Assembly (NCBI GenBank): GCA_014323675.1
Contig: JACONN010000002.1
Coordinates: forward strand, 1,116,001-1,180,000
DNA: 64,000 nt
Source: Hormoscilla sp. GM7CHS1pb
GTDB taxonomy: Bacteria > Cyanobacteriota > Cyanobacteriia > Cyanobacteriales > Desertifilaceae
Direction of reading: 5' to 3'
The notes under the pieces were generated by a model that saw nothing but the letters and a program-made list of their open reading frames with translations, was not told the DNA's origin and made no database searches. The position numbers and the translations under genes are program-made. This document shows positions 18,665-28,120 of this stretch, one piece after another (within the stretch, counting starts at the first letter, position 1; every line of letters starts with the position of its first letter).

Positions 18665-19405
18665 GTGCGAGAGCATCTCAATGCAGCGTTCCCAGGCAGG
18701 AGCCCGGGAACGAGGCGCATGGCTGGCGCCGCGCTGCGCGAACGGCTGGCGCTCCCGTGAGGGATACGGTCGCCCGTGTTGCGAAGAATGAAGCAATCCG
18801 CACTGCGTATAAAGAAACCCTGTTTTTACCAAAAACAGGGTTTCTGGGCTAGTGTATGTTTGGATAATTTAGGAGAGGAACTTGAAAAGCTCGTGCTCCG
18901 GGATGCGCTCTTGTACGAGTTATCGATCGCTTTTTTGCCATATCCAAGCTTTTTAGTCATAAATCATAGTAGAAGAATTACAGCCAAAATTAGTGCTGTG
19001 CGGACATGCGCACAAACGCTATCGTCGCTCAGTTTTTGGAAGCCAAGAAAAATCGAATTACCTCTGCTTCTTAGGTAAAATAACCCAGGGTAAAGATGCG
19101 ATCGCCGTTTTTCAGGGGACGGACAAATAATAGAAGTGACGGATACCATTTTATAAAAAAATGCTACTATTAGTTTAAGAGTCATCCTATTAGTCGGTTT
19201 TAACCGACTTGGCGCCTCGAAACCTGGCTCCCGCCTGGTAACGCCTCTGGTTTGAACCAGAGGCGGGCTGACAGCGAAGTGAAAGAATTAGTTTTTTGAC
19301 AAATGGTAGAATATGAGATAATTAAGAAACAATTAAATTATCCGGAAGGCAGTCAAAAACCATTGTTAAGATCGATAGGAATAGCCAAGTAGGAGTTAAA
19401 GTAAA
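18665..19405. other. Noncoding repeat-rich gap between psaC and glmS
   Basis: No convincing gene. Contains a palindromic repeat at 18722-18745, a hairpin at 18818-18840 (CCTGTTTTTACCAAAAACAGG), and a perfect hairpin GCCTCTGGTT-TG-AACCAGAGGC at 19243-19264. The long frame 18776-19078 has no recognisable domain. Confidence 0.6.
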
Positions 19406-21292
19406 ATGTGCGGAATAGTGGGCTATATTGGCACCCAAAGGGCAACAGAAATTTTGCTGACAGGATTGGAAAAACTGGAATATCGGGGTTATGATTCCGC
19501 TGGCATTGCCACAGTCTGGGAAGGGAAAATTGACTGCGTGCGGGCGAAAGGCAAATTGCAGAATCTGCGAGATAAACTGACTAATGTGGAAAACCCGGCC
19601 CAGATAGGCATTGGACATACTCGCTGGGCAACCCACGGCAAACCTGCCGAACACAATGCCCATCCCCATACGGACATGGCCAGACAAGTGGCGGTGGTGC
19701 AGAATGGAATTGTAGAAAACTATGCATCGTTGCGCGAAGAACTCAAGGAAAAGGGATACGAGTTTCGTTCTGAAACAGACACGGAAGTTATCCCGAACTT
19801 AATCGCCGAAATTTTATCAACGAACTCTTCATCGCTTTTAGATGCGTTACGACAGGCGGTAAATAGACTGTCAGGAGCCTTCGCGATCGCGGTTCTGTCT
19901 GGGGACTATCCGGACGAATTAATCTTAGCGCGACAACAGGCTCCATTAGTGATTGGATTTGGGCAAGGGGAATTTTTCTGTGCCTCGGATACGCCAGCTT
20001 TGGTGCCCCATACCCGGGCGGTGTTGCCCCTAGAAAATGGGGAAATGGCGCGGATGACGCCTTTGGGAGTGGAGGTATATAACTTTGCCGGGGACAGGCT
20101 GAAAAAATATCCCTTCACTCTGAGCTGGAACCCCGTGCAGGTGGAAAAACAGGGCTTCAAGCATTTCATGCTCAAGGAAATTCACGAGCAACCGGGGGTA
20201 GTACGCAATTGTCTGGAGGCTTATTTGCAGACTGAGAAGCACCCCCAAGCAAGTAGTAATTCACCCATCGGCAATCCCGTAAATCTGGGTTTACCAGAAG
20301 AATTATTCCAGGATTTGGAGATGATTCAAATTCTGGCCTGTGGGACGAGTTGGCACGCGGGTCTCGTGGGCAAATACTTGCTGGAACAGTTGGCGGGGAT
20401 ACCGACGCAAGTGCAATATGCTTCCGAGTTTCGTTACGCGCCGCCGCCGATAACGGCAAATACCCTGACAATTGGGGTGACCCAATCTGGGGAAACGGCT
20501 GATACTTTGGCAGCTTTGGGTATGGAACAACAGCGACGTGCGGGTGGGGAAGCCAAATATCAGTCGCGCATCTTGGGAATTACTAATCGATCGGAAAGTT
20601 CCCTAGCCCAGATGGTGTCTCATATTATTAACACCCATGCGGGAATTGAAATTGGGGTGGCGGCGACAAAAACCTTTGTGGCCCAGTTGATGGCATTTTA
20701 CTGTCTGGCTATGGATTTGGCCTATCGGCGTCAAGTGCGATCTGCCTCGCAGTTGGAAGAAATTATCGATGGTTTGCGCCAGTTGCCCAGGGAAATTGAA
20801 TTAACTTTGGAGACTCAGTCGGGCTACATTGAGGAATTAGCTCGCGAGTTTAACGAAACTAAGGATTTTATCTTTGTGGGGCGAGGGATTAATTTTCCTA
20901 TTGCCCTGGAAGGGGCGCTGAAATTGAAGGAAATTAGTTATATTCACGCCGAAGGCTATCCCGCTGGGGAGATGAAACATGGCCCGATCGCCCTGTTGGA
21001 TGCGAAGGTGCCGGTGATGGCGATCGCGATGCCGGGAAGCATTTACGAGAAAGTGCTCTCGAATGCCCAGGAAGCGAAGGCGCGGGATGCCCGTTTAATT
21101 GGAGTAACGCCGAAGGAAGAATACGCAGCAGAGATATTTGACGACTTGTTAGCGGTGCCGATGGTAGAGGAAATATTGTCACCAATCTTGACAGTAATTC
21201 CGCTACAATTATTAGCATATCACATTGCGGCGCTGCGGGGATTGGATGTGGATCAGCCGAGGAATTTAGCTAAGTCCGTGACCGTAGAATAG
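19406..21292 (+). CDS. glmS: Glutamine-fructose-6-phosphate aminotransferase
   Basis: GlmS makes glucosamine-6-phosphate from fructose-6-phosphate and glutamine, the first step to UDP-GlcNAc. The mature catalytic Cys2 (MCGIVGYIG) starts a class II glutamine amidotransferase domain with HTRWATHG. Two SIS sugar-binding domains follow (GTSWHAG, TQSGETADTL; VGRGINFPIALEGALKLKEISYIHAEG), and the C-terminus ends DQPRNLAKSVTVE as in most family members. At 628 residues it is full length and unbroken. No glmS ribozyme is evident upstream. Confidence 0.97.
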   Translation: MCGIVGYIGTQRATEILLTGLEKLEYRGYDSAGIATVWEGKIDCVRAKGKLQNLRDKLTNVENPAQIGIGHTRWATHGKPAEHNAHPHTDMARQVAVVQNGIVENYASLREELKEKGYEFRSETDTEVIPNLIAEILSTNSSSLLDALRQAVNRLSGAFAIAVLSGDYPDELILARQQAPLVIGFGQGEFFCASDTPALVPHTRAVLPLENGEMARMTPLGVEVYNFAGDRLKKYPFTLSWNPVQVEKQGFKHFMLKEIHEQPGVVRNCLEAYLQTEKHPQASSNSPIGNPVNLGLPEELFQDLEMIQILACGTSWHAGLVGKYLLEQLAGIPTQVQYASEFRYAPPPITANTLTIGVTQSGETADTLAALGMEQQRRAGGEAKYQSRILGITNRSESSLAQMVSHIINTHAGIEIGVAATKTFVAQLMAFYCLAMDLAYRRQVRSASQLEEIIDGLRQLPREIELTLETQSGYIEELAREFNETKDFIFVGRGINFPIALEGALKLKEISYIHAEGYPAGEMKHGPIALLDAKVPVMAIAMPGSIYEKVLSNAQEAKARDARLIGVTPKEEYAAEIFDDLLAVPMVEEILSPILTVIPLQLLAYHIAALRGLDVDQPRNLAKSVTVE

Positions 21293-21302
21293 ATAATAGC
21301 CC

Positions 21303-21375
21303 GCCCGCCGCCCCAACCCCGCCGCCCCAACCCCGCCGCCCCAACCCGTTCCCAGGCAGAGCCGTGGGAACGAGG
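21303..21375. repeat. 15-bp GC-rich tandem repeat plus GTTCCCA hairpin
   Basis: Three copies of CGCCGCCCCAACCCC (about 21303-21347), then a hairpin GTTCCCA…GCAGAGCCG…TGGGAAC. The hairpin unit recurs at 31209-31241 and, in variant form, at 44251-44277. It lies just after glmS and could end transcription. Confidence 0.6.
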
Positions 21376-21503
21376 GGTCGGGCTACAGGAACAAAGCCTG
21401 CCTGCGCAGGCTGAGTTGCCTCGGAAGACATTGGACGCGCTGAAGCCGGAATCAGGATATGATAATTAGGACGCATGTTAATGTAAGAAAGGAGTAACCG
21501 GTT

Positions 21504-21740
21504 ATGAAGGGAGCCATGAAGCCAGAACGAGAGGGCGATCGCATTTACAAAGGGCGCTTTGAAGAACTCAAAAGGGAGGTGATGATTGGAATAGAAGCAT
21601 CGTCACGGGGTGAGGTAGTAGATGGAAAAACTGCAATTAAAGAAATTCGTCAGAAGCTCGATCGTCGTTGCCAAGAAGCGTCGGGAGAACATCCGAGGCG
21701 GCGCAGTTGGGCAAATTCCGGGGCAAGAAGCATTAGCTGA
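21504..21740 (+). CDS. Partial ParD-like antitoxin with aberrant C-terminus
   Basis: About 50 residues (IYKGRFEELKREVMIGIEASSRGEVVDGKTAIKEIRQKLDRR in sequence order) match the toxin-binding C-terminal part of ParD/CC2985-type antitoxins, which are normally preceded by a ribbon-helix-helix DNA-binding domain. That domain is absent, and the last 20 residues are read from the dapL-derived repeat that starts near 21700. A ribosome site (AAGGAG) precedes ATG 21504. No ParE-type toxin follows. It is probably a remnant of a toxin-antitoxin locus replaced by the dapL fragments. Confidence 0.55.
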   Translation: MKGAMKPEREGDRIYKGRFEELKREVMIGIEASSRGEVVDGKTAIKEIRQKLDRRCQEASGEHPRRRSWANSGARSIS

Positions 21741-22230
21741 GGTGAGGCGACTGGTAGCGCAATGCTGAGGCGGTCTATCCTGAAGAAGGACCGGTTCAAG
21801 TAGCAGGTCAGCTTCTACCTGGAGAATGTTAAGATTCTTTGCGAAAAGTTGACAGTAGCAGAATTGACGGGTTAAAGTTGTCTTCATGCATCATAAGCCT
21901 GGGGGTGAAAACGCGGGAGAATTTGTCTAGTTGGGACTTGTTCAATGGCGGCGCAGTTGGGCAAATTCCGGGGCAAGAAGCATTAGCTGAGGTGAGGCGA
22001 CTGGTGGCGCAATGCTGAGGCGGTCTATCACGAGAAGGACCGGCGCAAGTAGCAGGTCAGCTTCTATCTGGAGAATGTTAAGATTCTTTGCGAGAAGTTG
22101 ACAGTAGCGTCCTTTAGGACTTATAGTGGTGTTAATACATCATAAGCCTGAGTGAAAACGTGGGAGAATATGTCCAGTTGGGACTTTTCAAGATTTCAGC
22201 GTTTAATAGTCGGGAGAATTAAGATTCAGG
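21700..22230 (+). pseudogene. Two tandem decayed copies of the 3' part of dapL
   Basis: Two segments, about 21700-21945 and 21948-22230, are about 85-90% identical to each other by eye and both resemble dapL 25760-26065. Shared landmarks are GCGGTCTATC, GTCAGCTTCTATCTGGAGAA, TTAAGATTCTTTGCG, GTCCAGTTGGGA and, in the second copy, GCGTTTAATAGTCGGGAGAA. Both are riddled with stops and internal deletions. The intact gene lies 3 kb downstream. The second copy runs to the ribosome site of the DUF262 gene. Confidence 0.8.
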
Positions 22231-22241
22231 AGGTTATTCCA

Positions 22242-23873
22242 ATGTCTGACAACCGCTACATCGACAAACCATACTTATCAATTGCATATTTAATTAATGA
22301 TATAGAAAGGGGTAGAATTAGAATTCCATCTTTCCAAAGAGGTTTTGTTTGGGATCGGGATAGAGTTCTCTACTTTATAGACAGTATATATAAGGGGTTT
22401 CCTTTTGGGTCCGTATTAATATGGCGAACAAGAACTCCCCTAAGAATAGAAAGAAATCTTGGACCTTATAAGCTACCTGATAACGAACCAGAATATCCGA
22501 TAGATTATGTGCTAGATGGTCAACAAAGAATCACATCTATTTTTGGTATATTTCAGAACATTATAGCTCCCGAAAAAAATGAAAAAACTGATTGGACAGA
22601 TCTGTATTTTAAAATTAATAGTCAGGAGTCTATACCTTTTTGTTACCTAGACAGTGATGAAAAGCCTGACTTGAAAAAATATTTTCCGTTAAAGCTTGTA
22701 TTTGGTTCAGGTAGACACAAGGTTACTAGAGACATGGATGAAGAATATGCAGATAAAATAGAGGGATTAGTTGATAGGTTCAAAGAAGCAAATATACCAG
22801 TTGAACGTTTTGAGACAGAAGAAAGAAAATATGTCGCAACTGTTTTTGAAAGAATTAATCGGCAGGGTTTGGAATTAAATACATTTGAATTATTGTCAGT
22901 GTGGAATTGGAGCGAAGATTTCGACCTGCAAGAAAAGTTTCGAGAAATTTTAGAGGAACTAGAATACTTTGATTTCAACGAAAGCAAATCTGATTTGCTT
23001 CTCAAATGTTGCTCTGCAGTGATAAAAAATAGTGCAGATCCTAAAGATTTTTTAGACATGCCTAGCGATGAAGTAAGAGAAAAATTTAATGAAATAAAAA
23101 CAGGAATATTTAGAGCTATAGATTTTCTCAAGACAGAGTTGAGAGTTTTTTCTTTGAAACTACTACCTATGGAAAATATATTAGTTGTTCTTTCTTCTTT
23201 CTTTGCTTCTTCCAAAAAGCAGGCCGGTACTGTACCTGAAAAGCAAAATGAGTGTATAAAGAAGTGGTTTTGGCGTTCATGCTTTTCTGAAAGATATCGC
23301 AGAGGAGGAAAAAATATTGAAGTAGATCTGGAGGAGATCCAGAAGCTGAAAAATGGTCAGGATAGTGAGCTAGGAAAAAAAATTAATATACCTATAGATA
23401 AAAATTACTTTCTGCAAAATAATTTTAGAATGAGTTCGATTGCTACAAAAACTTTTATTCTTATATTAGCAGATAAGGAACCTTTAAATTTTATTCAGGG
23501 AACAAAAATATCTTTAGAGGATGTTTTGTCCCAAGGTAACAGAAAGGAATTCCATCATATTTTCCCTAAAGCTTATCTACAAAAGGGTCTAAAGGAGGAT
23601 AGTGACAATCAAATAAACTGCTTGGCAAATTTTTGTATTCTTTCAAGAACAGACAATAACGAAATTAAGGATAGTCCTCCAAGTGAATATATATCCAAAA
23701 TATCTAAAGACAAAATCTTGAAAAGTCATTTCTGTTTTGAAGTTCTTCATGAACTATTAAACAATGATTTTGAAAGTTTTCTAGATAAAAGAGCAAGTTT
23801 ACTTTTTAACAGAGTGCGGGAGTTGTCACAACTGCCGCAACAGAAAAGTGAGAAAGGTAAGCGAACTTCCTGA
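22242..23873 (+). CDS. DUF262/DUF1524 protein, GmrSD-like type IV restriction candidate
   Basis: A 543-residue protein with the DUF262 ParB/GmrS-type NTPase domain (RIRIPSFQRGFVWD; YVLDGQQRITS near residue 93) and a C-terminal DUF1524 HNH-like nuclease domain (FHHIFPKAYLQK…NCLANFCILSRTDNNEI near residue 455). GmrSD fusions cut glucosylated or otherwise modified phage DNA. Start: ATG 22242 has a perfect AGGAGG ten bases upstream, whereas the longer frame from 22152 only adds dapL-derived residues. The gene is clearly AT-richer than its neighbours, suggesting recent transfer. It stands alone, flanked upstream by dapL fragments and downstream by toxin-antitoxin debris. Confidence 0.88.
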   Translation: MSDNRYIDKPYLSIAYLINDIERGRIRIPSFQRGFVWDRDRVLYFIDSIYKGFPFGSVLIWRTRTPLRIERNLGPYKLPDNEPEYPIDYVLDGQQRITSIFGIFQNIIAPEKNEKTDWTDLYFKINSQESIPFCYLDSDEKPDLKKYFPLKLVFGSGRHKVTRDMDEEYADKIEGLVDRFKEANIPVERFETEERKYVATVFERINRQGLELNTFELLSVWNWSEDFDLQEKFREILEELEYFDFNESKSDLLLKCCSAVIKNSADPKDFLDMPSDEVREKFNEIKTGIFRAIDFLKTELRVFSLKLLPMENILVVLSSFFASSKKQAGTVPEKQNECIKKWFWRSCFSERYRRGGKNIEVDLEEIQKLKNGQDSELGKKINIPIDKNYFLQNNFRMSSIATKTFILILADKEPLNFIQGTKISLEDVLSQGNRKEFHHIFPKAYLQKGLKEDSDNQINCLANFCILSRTDNNEIKDSPPSEYISKISKDKILKSHFCFEVLHELLNNDFESFLDKRASLLFNRVRELSQLPQQKSEKGKRTS

Positions 23874-23923
23874 AATTAGCTTTAAATAAATAGACATAGT
23901 TGCCTAGCAATTGCTTTACTCCT

Positions 23924-24060
23924 ATGGTTGTAAGTACCCTCATCGACCTACCCCCTCTCGAAAGCGGCGATCGCCTGACACGGGCAGAGTTCGAGCGTCG
24001 CTACACCGCAGACATTAAAAAAGCCGAACTGATTGAAGGATTTGTATACGTAGCTTCCCC
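23924..24060 (+). pseudogene. Uma2-family N-terminal fragment
   Basis: From ATG 23924 the frame reads [20 protein letters not shown] then [25 protein letters not shown], the standard start of a Uma2 protein, and then leaves homology at about 24060 (stop 24103). The catalytic part is missing. The break faces the tail of the DUF433 gene on the other strand. Confidence 0.75.
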
Positions 24061-24338
24061 GTCCGCGCTAGAAGACATTCCAGGTGACAGCTTGATCGAA
24101 TAGTAATTTCAAGAAGCACTTCCATTGCAACTAAACGATGTTCGCGATCGGCTGCAAATTCAAGGCAGGCGAGAATGTCTTGCTCTGTGAGTTCGGGAAA
24201 GTCCTCTAAAATCTCAGCATGAGACATTCCGGCTGCCAACCAGCCAAGCACATCATAAACAGTGATACGCATACGTCTGATACAAGGCTTACCGCCTCGC
24301 TTATCCGGCTCAATTGTGATTAGATCGTGGTAGCTCAT
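24015..24338 (-). CDS. DUF433 antitoxin-like protein with run-on C-terminus
   Basis: DUF433 proteins are small winged-helix antitoxins usually paired with a DUF5615 PIN-like toxin. ATG 24338 begins the canonical sequence ([29 protein letters not shown]) through [15 protein letters not shown] at about residue 72. The remaining 35 residues are read antisense through the Uma2 fragment and are not family sequence. The expected toxin gene is missing, so the deletion joint is near 24100. It is probably an orphan antitoxin. Confidence 0.75.
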   Translation of the reverse strand: MSYHDLITIEPDKRGGKPCIRRMRITVYDVLGWLAAGMSHAEILEDFPELTEQDILACLEFAADREHRLVAMEVLLEITIRSSCHLECLLARTGKLRIQILQSVRLF

Positions 24339-24870
24339 GGTCCATAGATGTTTAGGATCTAGTCTAGCTTAACACATCACGGCACTTATGAATTTTCAAC
24401 AGATTTGGCAGCAGTATGACTTTACCGATCGCGTAGCGTGGCGCAGCCATAGCTGAGTTGTTAAACATGGGTTGGCAACTCCCTGGCGATTACGTCCTGC
24501 ATTTGAACTATTATTGGGACGAATGGGGACAGGTGAGCGATCGCTCACGCCCCCTGACAGTAATTCTACTCGACTGCACTCGTCTTACCGTGCAGTTGAA
24601 CCCGACGCGCCCAAAGTCAGGTTACCAATCTCACCTAGGGACGATCGTCGGTTGGGGCTTAGTGACGCCGTCAGAGTGGTTGCGCAGTTTTTCCAATACT
24701 GCTTGCTGCATGTCTGTTGTTTCGATCATTTTGATTACCGCTGTCCCATCAAAAAACTCCGATCGCCATTTCCTTAACATTCTATCCCTCTGACAATTGA
24801 TAAAATAAGCGCTAAAGCGCTTACTACAAACGGTGGTAAGCTGGTTGAGGAGTTTTGTAACAATCGCACT
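24339..24870. other. Intergenic debris with one short minus-strand frame
   Basis: No confident gene. A palindromic repeat (GATCGCGTAGCGTGGCGCAG) sits at 24426. Plus-strand codons around 24385 (MNFQQIWQQYDFT) and 24470 (WQLPGDYVLHLNYYWDEWGQ) look like pieces of one lost gene split by that repeat. On the minus strand 24780-24631 encodes a 49-residue frame ([20 protein letters not shown]…) of unknown origin. Confidence 0.45.
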
Positions 24871-26104
24871 ATGGCAAAGATCAACGATAACTACCTGAAG
24901 CTCAAAGCTGGCTACCTGTTTCCCGAAATTGCTCGCCGAGTAAATGCCTTTGCTCAGGCCAATCCTGATGCTAAGATTATTAAGCTGGGTATCGGCGACG
25001 TGACTGAACCCCTACCAGAAGCCTGCTGCACCGCTATGATGAAGGCGGTTCAAGACATGGGCGATCGGACCACCTTCAAAGGCTACGGTCCCGAACAGGG
25101 CTACCCTGGTTGCGGGAAAAAATTGCCGCCAGTGACTTCCAAGCCCGGGGATGCGACATCGATGCAGAGGAAATCTTCATCTCCGACGGTTCCAAATGCG
25201 ACACGGGCAACATTCTCGATATCTTCGGCCATGATAATGCGATCGCCATTACTGACCCCGTATATCCCGTATATCTCGACACCAACGTTATGGCAGGCAA
25301 TACTGGACCCGGCAACGATGCAGGCAAGTATGAGGGTATACGGTATCTGCCCATTACCGCAGACAACAACTTTACCGCAGAGATTCCCTCAGAGAAAGTC
25401 GATCTAATTTACCTGTGCTTTCCCAATAACCCCACTGGGGCAACGGCGACCAAATCACATCTGAAAGCGTGGGTAGACTATGCTAATGCTAATGGTTCGA
25501 TCGTTTTATTCGATGCCGCCTACGAAGCTTTCATAACAGATGCAGATCTGCCCCATTCTATCTATGAAATTGACGGGGCCAAATCATGCGCGATCGAGTT
25601 TCGTTCCTTCTCCAAAAATGCCGGGTTCACGGGTACCCGCTGTGCCCTGACGGTAGTGCCCAAGGCCCTCACAGGGAAAGCCGCCGATGGTTCTGATGTA
25701 GAATTGTGGAAGCTGTGGAACCGCCGTCATTGCACCAAGTTCAATGGCGTATCATACATCGTGCAACGGGGGCAGAAGCGGTCTATACTGAAGCAGGACA
25801 GGCACAAATCAAAGCATTAGTCAGCTTCTATCTGGAGAATGCTAAGATTATTTGTGCTAAATTAACAGCAGCAGGATTGCAAGTTTATGGCGGGGTGAAT
25901 GCACCTTACGTTTGGGTGCAGACCCCTGCTGGTTTGTCCAGTTGGGATTTCTTCGATCTGCTGTTGCATAACTGCAATGTGGTAGGAACGCCCGGTTCGG
26001 GGTTTGGTGCCGCAGGGGAAGGTTACTTCCGCATTTCGGCGTTTAATAGTCGGGAGAATGTAGAAGAGGCGACGCAGCGGATTACCGAGAAGTTTAAAGT
26101 GTAG
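24871..26104 (+). CDS. dapL: LL-diaminopimelate aminotransferase (two frameshifts)
   Basis: DapL converts tetrahydrodipicolinate to LL-diaminopimelate in one PLP-dependent step, the lysine and peptidoglycan route of cyanobacteria and plants. Three frames join into about 411 residues: 24871 onward ([21 protein letters not shown]), 25110-25770 ([23 protein letters not shown], and the PLP lysine region [13 protein letters not shown]) and 25770-26104 ([15 protein letters not shown]). One extra C at 25104-25106 and one extra G at 25768-25772 restore the protein. Both are homopolymers, so sequencing indels are likely. Two decayed 3' fragments of this gene lie at 21700-22230. Confidence 0.92.
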
Positions 26105-26174
26105 AAATTGGGGTGGGCACCGCCCACCCATCCATTGGCAGACAATTCGATCTATGAAATTCAAGTGATATGTG

Positions 26175-26480
26175 ATGTTAACTTGTAACTATCGTGTATT
26201 TCAAGAAGCAAACGGCGATTACATCATTCGGGAAGTCTTCTATGCAGAAAATGGCGAGATTCTCGCCTGCACGGAAAATGCAGTTGAACCCTGGGGCCGA
26301 TCGCCAGAATAATTAGCCAAAGATATTGAGTCCTTCCAGGAAGCATTAATGCTGCCCGTATTAACTCTAGCTGATATTCCGACCGATCGAAGTTATCAGA
26401 AGCATGAGGGCAAAAACAACATCTCCCGCGAGCAACTCATGGCTGAACTCGGCTTAAGTCATCTATCGCTAACGAGTTGA
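26175..26480 (+). pseudogene. Small conserved-type protein with in-frame stop
   Basis: ATG 26175 opens a frame for a 101-residue protein (NYRVFQEANGDYIIREVFY, then ENAVEPWGRSPE), interrupted at codon 46 by TAA (26310-26312) and continuing in the same frame (LAKDIESFQEALMLPVLTLADIP) to 26480. A GAA-to-TAA change explains the stop. The pattern resembles HicB-like or DUF1902-type small antitoxins of cyanobacteria, but I am not sure of the family. Confidence 0.65.
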
Positions 26481-26566
26481 CCTATTGTTTAATCGTAGGG
26501 TGGGCATCGCCCACCGTCAATTGACTTGTTTAATAGCCAGGATAATACACAAGGGGAGGTACTTAA

Positions 26567-26774
26567 ATGAGTAAAATTGAGTATGTGACAATGTCGGACC
26601 AGCAGTTAAGGCAATACTTTCTCGAACATCGTCACGATGAAGCGGCACTCAAAGCTTACCTCGATCGCCGGGCAGGCTGGGCGATCGACTGAAGTCATAA
26701 CAACCGCGAACTACCCCGACTTTGATGCCAAAATCATAGCTGCAATTCGTCAGCCGACGAGCGATAATATTTAA
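26567..26774 (+). pseudogene. DUF6887-like small protein (frameshift)
   Basis: A strong ribosome site (GGGGAGG) precedes ATG 26567. The frame reads MSDQQLRQYFLEHR after seven residues, then AALKAYLDRR, and hits TGA at 26690. A second frame continues (TEVITTANYPDFDAKIIAAIR) to 26774. Together they make a protein of about 68 residues resembling DUF6887, a family often next to toxin-antitoxin loci. Its end overlaps the convergent DUF29 gene by four bases. Confidence 0.6.
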
Positions 26775-27229
26775 TCAGGCAAAAACTCAGGGTCGAGACT
26801 TTCTTCTGGGGAAAAAGTCGCCGACATTGGCAAAGTATCCAGGGGTAAACCAGTCTCTAAAGCCGCTAACTGTCTGGCATCAAGATAGCATTCATCAAAT
26901 ACTTCCAAGAAGTAATTTTTCAGACTGGGACTATCTTGAAAGGCTTTTCTCAAGCGCCGACGATGTCCAAAAATAGTTGCCAGCCAGCTATTTGAACGTT
27001 TTTCGACCTGATATTGATACTTAAGGAGGTGCATCAATAGCACAACCAAATTGCTTTCTAGCGCCCTTCGTTCTCTTCTTCCCATATCTGTGAGTTCTTC
27101 AATGAGATTGGCAATATCTAACTCAGCAAATTTACCTCGATCTAACTGCTTAACCGTCCCTTGCAGCCAAAGATAGTAGTCTCGATCGTAAAGGCTGGAA
27201 TGACCAGCTATGGTTCGGAATGCTTTCAT
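26771..27229 (-). CDS. DUF29 family protein
   Basis: DUF29 proteins are helical, of unknown function and multiplied in cyanobacteria. The typical start (SSLYDRDYYLWLQGTVKQL), the LDIANLIEELTDMGRRERRALESNL helix and the RKAFQDSPSLKNYF segment are all present. I choose ATG 27229 (MKAFRTIAG) over the longer frame from 27307, which adds unrelated residues. The product is 152 residues. Confidence 0.85.
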   Translation of the reverse strand: MKAFRTIAGHSSLYDRDYYLWLQGTVKQLDRGKFAELDIANLIEELTDMGRRERRALESNLVVLLMHLLKYQYQVEKRSNSWLATIFGHRRRLRKAFQDSPSLKNYFLEVFDECYLDARQLAALETGLPLDTLPMSATFSPEESLDPEFLPD

Positions 27230-27401
27230 GTTCAACTTCTTAAGCGACCAAAGTTTGGCTACATTATAGCAGTAAAATTGGATTGGAGATCGGCTTGCCA
27301 GAAACATGGTTGCTGAAATTTTAAAAATCTTAACAAACCCAGTTCCACAAGGTACAGATTTACGGTATAATAAAGAAAGAGTAGAATCAAACTAAGTGGT
27401 G

Positions 27402-27590
27402 ATGACAATCAAAGAACAAATCCTTGAGGAAATTGACAAGGTGCCAGAGTCAGCCTTGCTGGAGGTATTGGAGTTTGTGCGTTCTCTAAAAAATGAGCAG
27501 CAATTGAACATAGACGACCGGGTATGGCAGGCATACCTGGACTCAGAACGTGAGAGAGAGGAGGTTTATCGTCGCCTTGCTAATTCCTGA
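27402..27590 (+). CDS. Antitoxin-like small protein (DUF2281 type)
   Basis: A 62-residue protein starting MTIKEQILEEIDKVPES followed by ALLEVLEFVRSL, the pattern of cyanobacterial DUF2281-like antitoxins, with a charged tail (SEREREEVYRRLANS). Its end overlaps the beginning of the Doc-like gene, as is usual for an antitoxin-toxin pair. An AAAG-rich leader precedes the start. Confidence 0.75.
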   Translation: MTIKEQILEEIDKVPESALLEVLEFVRSLKNEQQLNIDDRVWQAYLDSEREREEVYRRLANS

Positions 27591-27870
27591 TTTTATCAAC
27601 GAAACTATGGTTGTCAAGATTCATGCCAGACAAATTGAGAAGTTTGGAGGTACTGCGGGCATCCGCGATCGGGGTTTGCTGGAGTCGGCCTTGGCTCAAC
27701 CCCAAGCTACATTTGCTGGGGAACTCCTGCACCCAACGATCTACGAGCAAGCAGCAGCCTACCTTTATCACTTGGCAATGAACCATCCCTTTATTGATGG
27801 CAACAAACGGACAGCGTTTGCGGCAATGGATGTCTTTTTGCGGATGAATGGCTATGGCAAAGTCACGTGA
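27577..27870 (+). pseudogene. Doc/Fic-type death-on-curing toxin, truncated by a 21-bp repeat array
   Basis: Doc toxins are Fic-fold kinases that inactivate EF-Tu. The core is intact: IEKFGGTAGIRDRGLLESALAQP and the active-site motif HPFIDGNKRTAF. Translation probably begins at TTG 27577 or ATG 27607, overlapping the antitoxin gene. After NGYGK (about 27858) the sequence runs into a minisatellite and stops at 27870, so the last 30 or so residues of a normal Doc are missing. The truncated protein may be inactive or unstable. Confidence 0.8.
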
Positions 27871-28046
27871 CTCTATTGCAAAGTCACGCGACTCTATTGC
27901 AGAGTTACGCGACTTTATTGCAGAGTTACGCGACTTTATTGCAAAGTCACGCGACTCTATTGCAGAGTTACGCGACTTTATTGCAGAGTCACGCGACTTT
28001 ATTGCAGAGTCACGCGACTTTATTGCAGAGTCACGCGACTTTATTG
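27858..28046. repeat. 21-bp minisatellite, nine units
   Basis: Nine uninterrupted 21-bp units of the form CARAGTYACGCGACTYTATTG, followed by a degenerate tenth. There are no spacers, so this is not CRISPR. Because 21 is divisible by three, frames stay open on both strands and would encode seven-residue repeats (SRDFIAE). It replaces the end of the Doc gene. Confidence 0.95.
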
Positions 28047-28120
28047 CAGGGGTACGTGACGATCGTCTCGAAGGCAGCACCGATGTCTTGCTGGTCCCAT
28101 GGAAACAACTGTGATGCCTG

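Noticed and set aside
18776..19078. 100-residue plus-strand frame downstream of psaC
   Set aside because: No domain, it crosses a hairpin, and composition is like noncoding sequence.
19080..19405. glmS ribozyme or riboswitch leader
   Set aside because: The leader holds only dispersed hairpins; no ribozyme core is visible, and cyanobacterial glmS genes are not known for it.
24458..24793. Two overlapping 101-111-residue frames
   Set aside because: They overlap each other in different frames and contain a repeat-bordered remnant; no family is recognisable.
27858..28046. Possible CRISPR array
   Set aside because: Units are head-to-tail with no spacers, and no cas genes are nearby; the same holds for the arrays at 43318 and 63720.
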